Origin: JBEVMS01 sp040508515
GTDB taxonomy: Bacteria; Pseudomonadota; Gammaproteobacteria; Xanthomonadales; Rhodanobacteraceae
DNA length: 31,804 bases
Assembly: GCA_040508515.1 (NCBI GenBank)
Contig: JBEVMS010000012.1
Span: forward strand, 1-31,804
Direction of reading: 5' to 3'
In this document: positions 1 through 7,699 of the stretch, piece by piece
Numbering within the stretch: position 1 is the first letter of the stretch
How the letters are laid out: each line of letters opens with the position of its first letter
Translations under genes and position numbers: made by a program
The notes under the pieces: generated by a model
Seen by the model: only the letters and a program-made list of their open reading frames with translations
Database searches by the model: none
What the model was told of the DNA's origin: nothing

Positions 1-266
1 CGCGCTCGCGCATCGGCCAGTTGCAGATCGGGGTTGTCCTTGAGTGCCTCGCCGATCAACGTATCGAGCTGCGCGTCGCCCAGGCCGGACCACCAATCCT
101 GGCTGGGCCACGCCGCCGGCGAGACATTCAGCCGTGCCAGGCTTTGATCCACTTTCAATTGGGAGGACGCGGTCAGCGAGCCCTCCGGATGCAGGCCACC
201 GCTGCTGGCACACCCGGCCAGGGCCAATGCCAATCCCGTGGTCGCCGCAAGTAGGTGCAGACGCAT
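1..266 (-). CDS. Outer-membrane efflux lipoprotein, NodT/OMF family, N-terminal part only
   Basis: The reading frame starts at an ATG at 266 (complement) and is still open at the window edge, so only about 88 residues are seen. It begins MRLHLLAATTGLALALAGC, a lipoprotein signal peptide whose lipobox LAGC puts the acylated cysteine at residue 19. The mature part carries the W-P-x-x-x-W-W segment followed by a D-x-x-L-D-x-L-I-x-x-A-L-x-x-N-P-D-L-Q-x-A-x-A-R stretch, which is the usual start of the TolC-like channel of tripartite pumps. In the family these proteins form the outer-membrane exit duct for RND or EmrAB/MFS-type pumps. The gene starts 22 bp after the MarR gene on the same strand, so the two are probably co-transcribed; a membrane fusion protein and a transporter would be expected beyond the window. 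A GAGG lies 7 to 10 bases before the ATG. The family call is fairly sure; the pump type is not known. Confidence 0.85.
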   Translation of the reverse strand, partial: MRLHLLAATTGLALALAGCASSGGLHPEGSLTASSQLKVDQSLARLNVSPAAWPSQDWWSGLGDAQLDTLIGEALKDNPDLQLADARA

Positions 267-288
267 AATGATGCCTCGCGAAGGAACT

Positions 289-747
289 TCAGTCTTTGTT
301 GCGCAGCGTGTGCAGCACACGCTCCAAATAGTCCTGCAACTGCACCCGCTCGGTGGGGTTGAGCTGCTTCTGCGACTCCTCGATCACGCGCGCAGCACAC
401 TCATGCACGCTTTTGCACAGAACCTTGCCCGGCGCCGTCAGCTCGATCCGCAGCGCGCGCCGATCCTGCTCGTGTGGCACCCGGCGCAACACGCCGCGCG
501 CTTCGAGCTGATCGAGTTGCCGGGTCATCGCGCCACCATCCAGCTCGACCACGCGCGCCAGTTCACTGGCGCCCATCGGCCCCAGCACATCGAGGCGACG
601 CAGAATCAAAAATTGCGTAAAACGCAGGTCCAGTCCGCGCTGACTCAACTCGGCCTCGACCGCTTTGACAATCTCGGTCCGAACCATCGCTAACAGCATG
701 CCGAGGTTATCCGGCTGGCAGAGTGCGGGAGCGGTCTTGGAATTCAT
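289..747 (-). CDS. MarR-family transcriptional repressor
   Basis: A 152-residue protein, the usual MarR length. It has the winged-helix core: the segment L-R-F-T-Q-F-L-I-L-R-R-L, then the recognition region G-A-S-E-L-A-R-V-V-E-L-D-G-G-A-M-T-R-Q-L-D-Q-L, then the wing with the D-R-R-A-L-R-I-E-L-T signature. In the family such proteins are dimeric repressors that release DNA on binding phenolic or lipophilic ligands, and they often control drug-efflux pumps. Here an efflux outer-membrane channel follows 22 bp downstream, which supports that role. The frame is open for 24 more codons upstream (to 819), but those codons overlap the predicted promoter and the AT-rich operator region, so I chose the ATG at 747. 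With that start the message would be nearly leaderless. Function of the family is firm; the ligand and targets are inferred. Confidence 0.9.
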   Translation of the reverse strand: MNSKTAPALCQPDNLGMLLAMVRTEIVKAVEAELSQRGLDLRFTQFLILRRLDVLGPMGASELARVVELDGGAMTRQLDQLEARGVLRRVPHEQDRRALRIELTAPGKVLCKSVHECAARVIEESQKQLNPTERVQLQDYLERVLHTLRNKD

Positions 748-755
748 GGCTGCGC

Positions 756-783
756 ATTCTATTGCCGAAAATATATTTGTCAA
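756..783 (-). promoter_or_regulatory. Sigma-70-type promoter of the marR-efflux operon
   Basis: On the minus strand a perfect TTGACA (783-778) is followed after 16 bp by TAGAAT (761-756), which matches the TATAAT consensus at five of six bases. Transcription would start near 749, only one or two bases before the chosen MarR start codon at 747. The -35 box lies inside the inverted repeat that is probably the repressor site. This is read directly from the sequence and not tested. Confidence 0.65.
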
Positions 784-807
784 CGCAAATATCTTATAGG
801 CAAATAT
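773..807. promoter_or_regulatory. Probable MarR operator: three ATATTTG/CAAATAT half-sites
   Basis: ATATTTG (773-779) and CAAATAT (786-792) form a perfect 7-bp inverted repeat with a 6-bp centre. A third copy, CAAATAT (801-807), lies 15 bp after the second. The stretch is strikingly AT-rich for this genome. Operators of MarR proteins are typically AT-rich imperfect palindromes of this size placed over the promoter. Because this one covers the -35 box of the marR promoter, the simplest reading is autorepression. Confidence 0.6.
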
Positions 808-960
808 AAAGCCGTACAAATCCTGCCACGCGGTCGTCCGTGGCCGCTGTCGGTACCGCCTAGCCGCGGTGGGAGGTCATCCTGCCACTGCAACGTAACC
901 CCGGACGCAGAGCACCAGCCAAGCCCTTGTCCGTGTCAAAGCAACGGACTCGCTCACCCC

Positions 961-3522
961 TCATTCCCCGCGACCGAGCGCGACGCCGCCGTCTCGAAAT
1001 CCCGCTCTTACAGCCCCCGGATCAGCCGATCCACGGGCGTGCGCGGCTTGGAACCGCAAACGCCGGTCGACTCTGTGACCTTGGGGCGACTGCGGCTTGA
1101 GGTAATCGCGGAACAACTCGTCGATGCGGCGGTATTCGTCGTACCAGGAATCGGGGTGCACGAAGTCGTGCCGCTCCAGCGGATACAGCGAGAGCCAGAA
1201 ATTGTTCTTGTGCAGCTCGATCAACCGCTGATAGAGGCGGATCGAATCGCTGGTCATCACGTTGTCGTCGATCAGGCCGTGCTCGATCAGCAGCGGATCG
1301 CGCAGTTGATCGGCGTATTCGATCGGCGAGCTGATCTTGTAGGCCTGCGGATCGAGCTGCGGGTCGTTCAAGATGTTGGAGGTGTACGCGTCGTTGTAGC
1401 TGGTCCAGTCCGACGGCGCGCGCAGTGCGGCACCGGCGGCGAACTCACCTGGCGCGCGCAGTAATGCCATCTCGGTCATGAAGCCGCCATAGCTGCCGCC
1501 GTAGATGCCCACACGCTTGGGATCGACGCCATGCTGCTGCACCAGCCACGCCTTGCCGTCGAGCAGGTCTTCCAGTTCCGGATGACCCATCTGGCGGTAG
1601 ATCGCGGTGCGCCAGGCGCGCCCGTAGCCTTCGGAGGCGCGATAGTCCATGTCCAGCACCACGAAGCCCTGCGCCACCAGCAGGTTGTGGAACATCTGCT
1701 CGCGGAAGTAGTGGCCGTAGGAAAAGGTCACGTTCTGCAGGTAACCGGCACCATGCACGAAGATGACGGCCGGCTTGGACGCCGCGGCGACCTGCTCATC
1801 GGCCGGGCCGTAATACTTGGCGTAGATGGCGCCGGCGCCGTGCGTGGAGGGTACTTCGACGATCTTCGGCGCGATCCATGGCATGGCCTTGTACGCCGGC
1901 TTGATCCAGTCGGTCAATTCGCGCGGCGTACCGCCAGCGGACGGCTGGACGGCCAATTGCGACGGCAGATAGGGCGAGGAATGCAGCACCAACAACTGGC
2001 TTCCGTCCGGCGACAGCTTAAAGCGGTCCATGCCCTGGAAGTGGGTGACTCGGTTCAATACGCCACCATCCACCGCCACCCGGTAGACGTCGTAGCTGTA
2101 CGGCGCCGCCTGATTGCTGCGCAGGTAGAACCAACGCCCGTCTGGCGATAGCTGTGGATGGCTGACCTCGAACTTGCCCGACGTGAGTGCCTTGGGCGTG
2201 CCGCCCAGGCTCATGCGGTAGAGCTGCGAATAGCCACTTTGCTCGCTCAGGAACCACAGCGTGCGGCCATCCTTGAGCCAGCCGAAATCGTTGAAGTTCC
2301 AGTTGATCCAGGCGTCGTCGTGCAACCGGTTCTGCGGCACCAGCGCGTGCTTGGCAAAGTCGACGCTGGCCAGCCAGCGGTCTTTGTTGTCGATCGCGCG
2401 CAACTGCACGGCCAGATTGGCGCCGTCTTCGCTCCACACGATGCCGCCGCCACTGCCGTCCTCCGGGTTGATCATCGCCTGCACCGGGCGCAGCGCTGGC
2501 GCCTTGAGCGCCTTGGCCTGCTCAGGCTTGCCGGCCTGGGTCAACGCGGCCACCGTCTGCGCGCGGATCGCCGCCAGCGGGTCGTCCATGATCCCAGGCA
2601 GGTCATCGGTGGCCAGTGGGTAGCTCTGGTGTTGCTTGAGGTCCAGCAGCAGCAGCGACTGACCCACCGAATCGTTGTGCCCCACGTAGGTGCGCGCGTT
2701 CTTGGGCTCGGCATAACCCGAATCGGTGACGTAATGGATCACCTGCGGCGCGCGACCGGGCTTGGCGTCCTTCGGCTCGGTCACCAGCAGCAGCCAGCGG
2801 CCGTCCGGGGACAGCCGACTGCCGACCGGCTCGATCTTGTCGCCCAGCCAGAACGGCGCGGGCGCACGCGTCGGATCGGCCGCCGCCAGCGCCTCATCAT
2901 GCGCGCGCAGCGCGTCCTTGTCGGACTTGAGCCCGCGCAGGGTGGAGAACAACGACTGCTGCAACTCGCCCAGTTGATCGGGCTGCTTGGCCTGCGGATC
3001 GTCGGCAAATTTCAGCACCGCCGCCGGCGCGGTCACGGCACTGGCCAGATCGTAGACGTACCAATCGTTGTCCTGGGCGAACTGCAGACTGCGGCCATCG
3101 GCAGAAAACTGCGGCGAGGATTCGGCTTGCGTGCCGCGGGTGATCTGTAGCGTGCGACCGCTGGCCAGATCGCGCAGGAACACGTCACCGTGGCGGATAT
3201 ATGCCGCATGCGTGTGCGCGCGATCGAACACCGCCGGGCCATCGGCGCTGGCCTGGGCCGCCTCGTCAAGCTTACGGTTGCCACCCGCCAACGCCACCTG
3301 ATAGAGATCGCGCACCGGGCTGCCGTCGCGCTTGAGCGCGTAATAGATGCTGCGTCCGTCGACACTCCAAAAGGGCCGCTCCACCTCATGACCAATCCAA
3401 TCCGGATTGGCCATGATGGTATCGAGGCTCAACGGCGGCGCGGCCGGCACGTCCGCCGTGGTCTGAGCCAACGCCGGCAGGGTGACCAGGGTGGCCAGGC
3501 CAGCTAGGAGAATAGGGCGCAT
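961..3522 (-). CDS. S9-family serine peptidase (prolyl oligopeptidase / dipeptidyl-peptidase type), exported
   Basis: An 853-residue protein that starts at the ATG with a GGAG six bases upstream; the frame is open 75 codons further but those codons do not look like protein. Residues 1-19 form a Sec signal peptide ending in ALA-Q, so the enzyme is periplasmic or secreted. The first ~580 residues contain repeated S-P-D-G-R-W and S-x-D-G-x-x blade motifs of a beta-propeller. The C-terminal alpha/beta-hydrolase domain shows the nucleophile in GGSYGG (S677), the acid in the H-G-L-I-D-D-N-V segment (D752) and the histidine in E-R-H-D-F (H785), the S9 order. Family members cleave peptides, often after proline or with dipeptidyl release; the exact specificity cannot be read here. 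The last ~45 residues after D-Y-L-K-P are arginine-rich and unlike a normal S9 C-terminus. The gene stands alone, divergent from the carboxylesterase. Confidence 0.9.
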   Translation of the reverse strand: MRPILLAGLATLVTLPALAQTTADVPAAPPLSLDTIMANPDWIGHEVERPFWSVDGRSIYYALKRDGSPVRDLYQVALAGGNRKLDEAAQASADGPAVFDRAHTHAAYIRHGDVFLRDLASGRTLQITRGTQAESSPQFSADGRSLQFAQDNDWYVYDLASAVTAPAAVLKFADDPQAKQPDQLGELQQSLFSTLRGLKSDKDALRAHDEALAAADPTRAPAPFWLGDKIEPVGSRLSPDGRWLLLVTEPKDAKPGRAPQVIHYVTDSGYAEPKNARTYVGHNDSVGQSLLLLDLKQHQSYPLATDDLPGIMDDPLAAIRAQTVAALTQAGKPEQAKALKAPALRPVQAMINPEDGSGGGIVWSEDGANLAVQLRAIDNKDRWLASVDFAKHALVPQNRLHDDAWINWNFNDFGWLKDGRTLWFLSEQSGYSQLYRMSLGGTPKALTSGKFEVSHPQLSPDGRWFYLRSNQAAPYSYDVYRVAVDGGVLNRVTHFQGMDRFKLSPDGSQLLVLHSSPYLPSQLAVQPSAGGTPRELTDWIKPAYKAMPWIAPKIVEVPSTHGAGAIYAKYYGPADEQVAAASKPAVIFVHGAGYLQNVTFSYGHYFREQMFHNLLVAQGFVVLDMDYRASEGYGRAWRTAIYRQMGHPELEDLLDGKAWLVQQHGVDPKRVGIYGGSYGGFMTEMALLRAPGEFAAGAALRAPSDWTSYNDAYTSNILNDPQLDPQAYKISSPIEYADQLRDPLLIEHGLIDDNVMTSDSIRLYQRLIELHKNNFWLSLYPLERHDFVHPDSWYDEYRRIDELFRDYLKPQSPQGHRVDRRLRFQAAHARGSADPGAVRAGFRDGGVALGRGE

Positions 3523-4048
3523 GCGACGCTCCACAATGGGAAACCTGGCAGGATAACCAAGCCAGCCGGCACTGCAAGCGCCAATGGTCAGGTTATCGGG
3601 CGATTTGCCAGCGTTTATGCTCGATGGTCGCCGTTCCCTCATGAAACGGACTCCCAAAGAAACCTCTCCCTTCCTTCGGCGACCTAGCTTGCCGCCGCGC
3701 GACGACTGCGTGCCACCCCGCACGACAAAAACCATGGGCATAGCCAAACTATCAAAACGTCACCGCGTTCTTAAATTCATCCAGCCGTCTAGATGCCTGG
3801 ATGGCTAGGCGTTTATCTATATATCCCGACATTAGAGCGTCCAAACGTCCGCGACGCTTTACCGTAAGATCTAATCGCATCACCCGTGAGGCGTGATCTT
3901 CTTTGTGATGCTGACATGGGCAGGCCGACGCAAGAACGGCTTTGAGATGAGCTCGGTGACCAACCCGTTCCCTACGGCGTGGCCGACCCACCTTTCGACC
4001 GCGTTAGTGGTGCAAAATGGGCGGCCGCCCGCCACGTTGAGCCGCCCC
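3523..4048. other. Divergent intergenic region between S9 peptidase and carboxylesterase
   Basis: No convincing gene lies in these 526 bases. The part around 3750-3850 is AT-rich and contains the tandem octamers described separately. An imperfect inverted repeat, ATCACCC-GTGAG-GCGTGAT, lies at 3880-3898. The frame of the carboxylesterase is open back to 3893, but this extension lacks family-like sequence. Promoters for both flanking genes should lie here; I cannot place them with confidence. Confidence 0.5.
3783..3814. promoter_or_regulatory. Four tandem octamers resembling MetJ boxes
   Basis: Four contiguous 8-bp units AGCCGTCT, AGATGCCT, GGATGGCT and AGGCGTTT match the MetJ-box consensus AGACGTCT at 7, 6, 5 and 6 of 8 positions (24 of 32). 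In enterobacteria MetJ with S-adenosylmethionine binds such arrays of two to five octamers ahead of methionine genes. Here the neighbours are a peptidase and a carboxylesterase, so a methionine role is not supported by context, and whether this organism has MetJ cannot be known from the window. Confidence 0.35.
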
Positions 4049-4714
4049 ATGATCCTGCCCTGCATCGAACGCGAAACCGCCGCCAACCCCAGCCACAGCG
4101 TGATCTGGCTGCATGGCCTGGGCGCCGATGGCAACGATTTCGCGCCGATCGTGCCTGAGCTGGTGCCGGCCGGCGCGCCGGCGCTGCGTTTCGTTTTTCC
4201 GCACGCGCCGGTGCGGCCGATCACCATCAACAACGGCATGCCGATGCGCGGCTGGTACGACATTACCGGCTTCGACCTCAAGGCGCGCCAGGACGAGCAG
4301 GGCATCCGCGCCTCGATAGACGCAGTGCAGGCGTTGATCGAACGCGAGAACGCGCGCGGCGTGCCCAGCGCGCAGATCGTGCTGGGCGGTTTCTCGCAGG
4401 GTGGCGCGATCGCGCTGAGCGCCGGCTTGCGTTTGAATCAGCCACTGGCCGGGATCGTGGTGCTGTCAGCCTACTTGCCGCTGGCCGAGCAACTGGCCGC
4501 CGAACGCAGCGCGGCCAATGCCGCGGTGCCGATTTTCTGGGGCCATGGCAGCGCCGATCCGGTGGTGACCTATCCGCGCGGCGAGCAGTCGCGGCAAGCG
4601 CTGGAGCACCTTGGTTACGCGGTGGACTGGCACAGCTACCCGATGGCGCATCAGGTGTGTCCGCCGGAATTGGCCGACCTGCGCCAGTGGCTGGGCGCGC
4701 GACTGGCCGTCTAA
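4049..4714 (+). CDS. Alpha/beta-hydrolase carboxylesterase (phospholipase/carboxylesterase family)
   Basis: A 221-residue cytosolic serine hydrolase without signal peptide, the normal length of the bacterial carboxylesterase II / acyl-protein-thioesterase-like family. The sequence shows the family start V-I-W-L-H-G-L-G-A-D-G-N-D-F, then P-x-R-P-I-T-I-N-N-G-M-P-M-R-G-W-Y-D, the nucleophile in GFSQGG, the acid in G-H-G-S-A-D-P-V-V, and the histidine in P-M-A-H-Q-V-C. Members hydrolyse short-chain esters or lysophospholipids; the natural substrate here is unknown. I place the start at the ATG just before I-L-P-C because homology-like sequence begins there. The frame is open upstream to 3893 and no strong ribosome-binding site marks either start, so the N-terminus is uncertain. 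The histidine-kinase gene follows after 41 bp and may be co-transcribed. Confidence 0.9.
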   Translation: MILPCIERETAANPSHSVIWLHGLGADGNDFAPIVPELVPAGAPALRFVFPHAPVRPITINNGMPMRGWYDITGFDLKARQDEQGIRASIDAVQALIERENARGVPSAQIVLGGFSQGGAIALSAGLRLNQPLAGIVVLSAYLPLAEQLAAERSAANAAVPIFWGHGSADPVVTYPRGEQSRQALEHLGYAVDWHSYPMAHQVCPPELADLRQWLGARLAV

Positions 4715-4755
4715 CCCATCGCGCAACCGCTCCCTGGGCGGGCATACTCGCCGGC

Positions 4756-5808
4756 ATGTCGCGCCCGCCGATCGTCTCGTCACCTCACTCGCTACCGGAT
4801 TTTTGCAGTCCGCCGGTGCTGTTCGCCCTGTTGCTGGTGGGCGCGCTCACGGCCAACGTGATGTGGCTGGCGTCCGGCGGCCCGCGCCACTGGCGTGGCT
4901 ACAGCGAAGGCATGCTGCTGGTGGTGTGGCTGGCGCTGGTGATCGGGGTGAGCCTGTGCAAGCTGCGACCGCTGCTGCAACGCCTGCCCGGCTACGCGCC
5001 CTATGCCGGCGTGTGGCTGCTGATCGTACTGATCGTGGGGCTGGCCAGCGCGCTGGTCGACTGGCTCGACCTCACACTGCTGCTCCAGCATGACGCGCAC
5101 ACGCCGCGAACCTTCGTCGGCGACAACATGCTGATCGCCGCCTTGCTGGGCGCGGCGATGCTGCGCTATTTCTACGTGGTGGCGCAGTGGCAACTGCGGC
5201 TGGCAGCCGAGGCGCAGGCCCAGGTCGCCGCGTTGCAAGCGCGCATCCGGCCGCATTTCCTGTTCAACAGCATGAACACCGCCGCGGCGTTGATCCGCAT
5301 CGACGCCGCCGCCGCCGAGCGCACGCTGGAAGATCTGGCCGAACTGTTCCGCGCCGCGCTGGGCCAGGACGGCCCGGGCACGTTGGGCGACGAGCTGGCC
5401 CTGCTGGAGCGCTACCTGGCGATCGAACAACTGCGTCTGGGCCAGCGCTTGCGTGTGAGGCGCCAGTTGGACGATCTGCCGGACCATCTGCCGCTGCCGC
5501 GCCTGCTGTTGCAGCCGCTGCTGGAAAACGCGGTGCGCCACGGCATCCAGCCCTTGCGCGAGGGCGGCCTGATCGAGCTGCGCGGCTACCGTCGTGGCGA
5601 GCAGGTGGTGATCGAGATCGCCAACCCGCTGACGCCGAACCAACCCCGCGAGGACATGGGCCACGGTCACGGTCTGGCCAATGTGCGCCAACGGATGGCT
5701 TATCACTACGGCCGCCGCGGGCGGATCGAGGTGGAGCAGGCACACGGGCGCTTCGTGGTGCGCCTGCACCTGCCGGCGGGAGCGCACGATGCGCGTGCTG
5801 ATCGTTGA
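4756..5808 (+). CDS. algZ: LytS/AlgZ-type membrane sensor histidine kinase
   Basis: A 350-residue protein with four to five membrane segments in the first ~150 residues (about 19-38, 52-69, 83-104, 124-145), then a coiled linker and a HisKA_7TM-unlike, LytS-type His_kinase domain. The phosphoacceptor histidine is in R-P-H-F-L-F-N-S (H167). The ATPase part has the N-box L-L-E-N-A-V-R-H-G-I-Q and the glycine-rich G-H-G-L-A-N-V-R-Q-R motif. It overlaps the response-regulator gene by 20 bases, so the pair is translationally coupled. In Pseudomonas the same order, algZ-algR-hemC, is found and AlgZ/AlgR control alginate, twitching motility and virulence. Xanthomonadales mostly lack alginate, so the signal and targets here may differ. 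The symbol reflects family and synteny. Confidence 0.9.
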   Translation: MSRPPIVSSPHSLPDFCSPPVLFALLLVGALTANVMWLASGGPRHWRGYSEGMLLVVWLALVIGVSLCKLRPLLQRLPGYAPYAGVWLLIVLIVGLASALVDWLDLTLLLQHDAHTPRTFVGDNMLIAALLGAAMLRYFYVVAQWQLRLAAEAQAQVAALQARIRPHFLFNSMNTAAALIRIDAAAAERTLEDLAELFRAALGQDGPGTLGDELALLERYLAIEQLRLGQRLRVRRQLDDLPDHLPLPRLLLQPLLENAVRHGIQPLREGGLIELRGYRRGEQVVIEIANPLTPNQPREDMGHGHGLANVRQRMAYHYGRRGRIEVEQAHGRFVVRLHLPAGAHDARADR

Positions 5809-6493
5809 CGACGAGCCGCTGGCGCGGCTGCGCCTGGCCGCCATGCTGGTTGAATGCGAGCATGCCGAACTGGTCGGCATGGCCGCCGACAGCGAGCAGG
5901 CGCTGACCGCGATCGCCCAGCACGCGCCCGATCTGCTGCTGCTGGACATCCATATGCCAGGCATGGATGGCGCGGCGCTGGCGGCGCGACTGGCACCATT
6001 GGGGCGGCCGCTGGTAGTGTTCAGCACCGCTTACGAAAATCACGCGTTGAAGGCGTTCGAGCTCGGTGCCATCGACTACCTGCTCAAGCCGGTGCGGCTC
6101 GAACGGCTGCGCGAAAGCCTGGCGCGCGCGCGCCACCGCTTGCAAGCCAGCGCGCCGGACACCCAGGACTTCCTGCTCGGTCGGCTGCGCGGCGAGCAAG
6201 TACGCATCGCGCTGGCGGAGGTCATTTGCCTGCTGGCGGAGGAGAAATACGTGGTGGTGCAGCACGCCAGCGGTCAGTTGCTGCTGGAGGAATCGCTGCG
6301 TCAGCTGGAAGAAGCCTACCCGCAGCGACTGCTGCGGCTGCATCGCAATTGCCTGGTGCCGGCGGCGCGTTTGCTGGGCCTCAAGAGCCTGACCGACGGC
6401 CGCGTGCTGGCGCGCCTGGCCGGTAGCGAACTGATGCCCGAAGTCAGCCGGCGCAATCTTCCCGCCGTGCGCAAACGACTGCGCAGCGGCTAA
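5789..6493 (+). CDS. algR: LytTR-family response regulator, AlgR-like
   Basis: A 234-residue two-domain regulator. Residues 1-120 form the receiver: acidic pair D7-D8, phosphoacceptor D53 in L-L-D-I-H-M-P-G-M-D-G, S/T position at the S-T-A-Y segment and K100 in Y-L-L-K-P-V. Residues ~128-234 are a LytTR DNA-binding domain with I-C-L-L-A-E-E-K-Y-V-V-V, L-E-E-S-L-R-Q-L-E and the R-L-H-R-N-C-L-V core. The family binds direct repeats of about 9 bp. The start ATG has GGGAG six bases upstream and lies inside the kinase gene. It is followed 80 bp later by hemC, the arrangement known from pseudomonads. Kinase and regulator clearly form a cognate pair; the regulon is not visible from the window. Confidence 0.92.
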   Translation: MRVLIVDDEPLARLRLAAMLVECEHAELVGMAADSEQALTAIAQHAPDLLLLDIHMPGMDGAALAARLAPLGRPLVVFSTAYENHALKAFELGAIDYLLKPVRLERLRESLARARHRLQASAPDTQDFLLGRLRGEQVRIALAEVICLLAEEKYVVVQHASGQLLLEESLRQLEEAYPQRLLRLHRNCLVPAARLLGLKSLTDGRVLARLAGSELMPEVSRRNLPAVRKRLRSG

Positions 6494-6573
6494 CTGCCAC
6501 CTGCGCCGCGCGGCGGTTTACGCGACAATGCCCGCTTTCACCGGCCGACCGGCAAGGCCGCACTAGGATTCAC

Positions 6574-7485
6574 ATGAAGCCCTCCGTACTGCGTATCGCC
6601 ACCCGCAAGAGCGCCCTGGCGCTGTGGCAGTCCGAACATGTCGCCGCCGCGCTGCGCGCCGCGCATCCAGGTCTGCACGTGACGCTGGTACCGCTGTCCA
6701 CCCGCGGCGATGAAATCCTCGACCGCCCGCTGGCCAGCATCGGCGGCAAGGGCCTGTTCCTCAAGGAACTGGAAGTGGCGATGCTGGAAGGGCGCGCCGA
6801 CCTGGCGGTGCATTCGCTCAAGGATGTGCCGGTCGAATTGGAAACCGGTTTCGTGTTGCCGGCGATTCTGCCGCGCGCCGACGCGGCCGACGCCTTCGTC
6901 AGCAATCACTTCGATCATCTGGCAGCGCTGCCGAACGGCGCCCGCGTGGGTACCTCCTCGCTGCGCCGGCAAGCGCAGTTGCGCGCGTTGCGGCCGGACC
7001 TGCAACTGCTGGACCTGCGCGGCAATGTCGGCACCCGGCTGGGCAAACTCGACGCCGGCGATTACGACGCGATCGTGCTGGCCTGCGCCGGGCTGGAACG
7101 GTTGGGCCTGGCCTCGCGCATCCGTGCCCGACTGACCGCGCCGGACTGGCTGCCGGCGCCGGGCCAAGCGGCCATCGCGATCGAGGCGCTGACCGAGCGC
7201 ATCGGAGTGCTCGACCTGCTGGCGTGCCTGGACGACGCCGAAACCCGCGCCATCGTCAGCGCCGAGCGCGCGATGAACCAGGCGCTGGGCGGCAGTTGCA
7301 CGGTACCGGTCGGCGCCTGGTGCCTGCGCGTGGAGCAGGGGCTGCACCTGCGCGGAATGGTCGGCGATCCGGCCAGTGGACGACTGCTGCATGCCCAGGC
7401 CGAGGGTGCGGTGGAAGACGCGCCGCAACTGGGCCGGCAGGTGGCCGCGGCATTGCTGGCGCAGGGTGCGGGCGACTGGCTGTAA
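6574..7485 (+). CDS. hemC: Porphobilinogen deaminase (hydroxymethylbilane synthase)
   Basis: HemC joins four porphobilinogen units into the linear tetrapyrrole hydroxymethylbilane, a step of haem biosynthesis in the cytosol. The 303-residue protein has normal length. Visible hallmarks are I-A-T-R-K-S-A-L-A-L-W near the start, L-S-T-R-G-D, the K-D-V-P segment, G-T-S-S-L-R-R-Q-A-Q, D-L-R-G-N-V-G-T-R and the cofactor attachment site G-G-S-C-T-V-P-V-G, where C242 would carry the dipyrromethane. An AGGA lies seven bases before the ATG. The hemD gene that follows hemC in many gammaproteobacteria is absent: the next 214 bases are non-coding and the next gene is convergent. The link to algR is conserved with Pseudomonas. 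Confidence 0.97.
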   Translation: MKPSVLRIATRKSALALWQSEHVAAALRAAHPGLHVTLVPLSTRGDEILDRPLASIGGKGLFLKELEVAMLEGRADLAVHSLKDVPVELETGFVLPAILPRADAADAFVSNHFDHLAALPNGARVGTSSLRRQAQLRALRPDLQLLDLRGNVGTRLGKLDAGDYDAIVLACAGLERLGLASRIRARLTAPDWLPAPGQAAIAIEALTERIGVLDLLACLDDAETRAIVSAERAMNQALGGSCTVPVGAWCLRVEQGLHLRGMVGDPASGRLLHAQAEGAVEDAPQLGRQVAAALLAQGAGDWL

Positions 7486-7639
7486 TCTCACCTGTCCACG
7501 CGCGCAGCGCCCCGCTGACCGGCACCGCCTCGCGCAAGGCGCCGCACGCGGTGACCGCCAGCCCGGCAAGGATCACGCCCACGCAGCCGATCCCCCATCG
7601 TCGCAACGCTTACACCCACGGTCGCCGTGGCCGTGAAGC

Positions 7640-7679
7640 CGGATGGCGCGGCGGCGTGCGCACACGCCACCGCCATCCG
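7640..7679. terminator. Long hairpin between convergent hemC and DUF481 genes
   Basis: CGGATGGCG (7640-7648) pairs perfectly with CGCCATCCG (7671-7679), and inside it GGCGTG (7653-7658) pairs with CACGCC (7663-7668) around a CGCA loop. There is no clear T-tract on either side. Its position between two convergent 3' ends suggests a shared terminator or mRNA 3'-end stabiliser; another small intergenic repeat is possible. Confidence 0.45.
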
Positions 7680-7699
7680 CGCCATATCCGCCGCGATGT

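Noticed and set aside
748..819. 24-codon N-terminal extension of the MarR protein
   Set aside because: The codons coincide with the predicted promoter and operator repeats and have no family similarity.
1035..1080. tRNA-like sequence near the S9 3' end (T-arm-like GCGG-TTCCAAG-CCGC)
   Set aside because: The loop does not fit the T-loop consensus and no acceptor, D or anticodon arms can be built around it.
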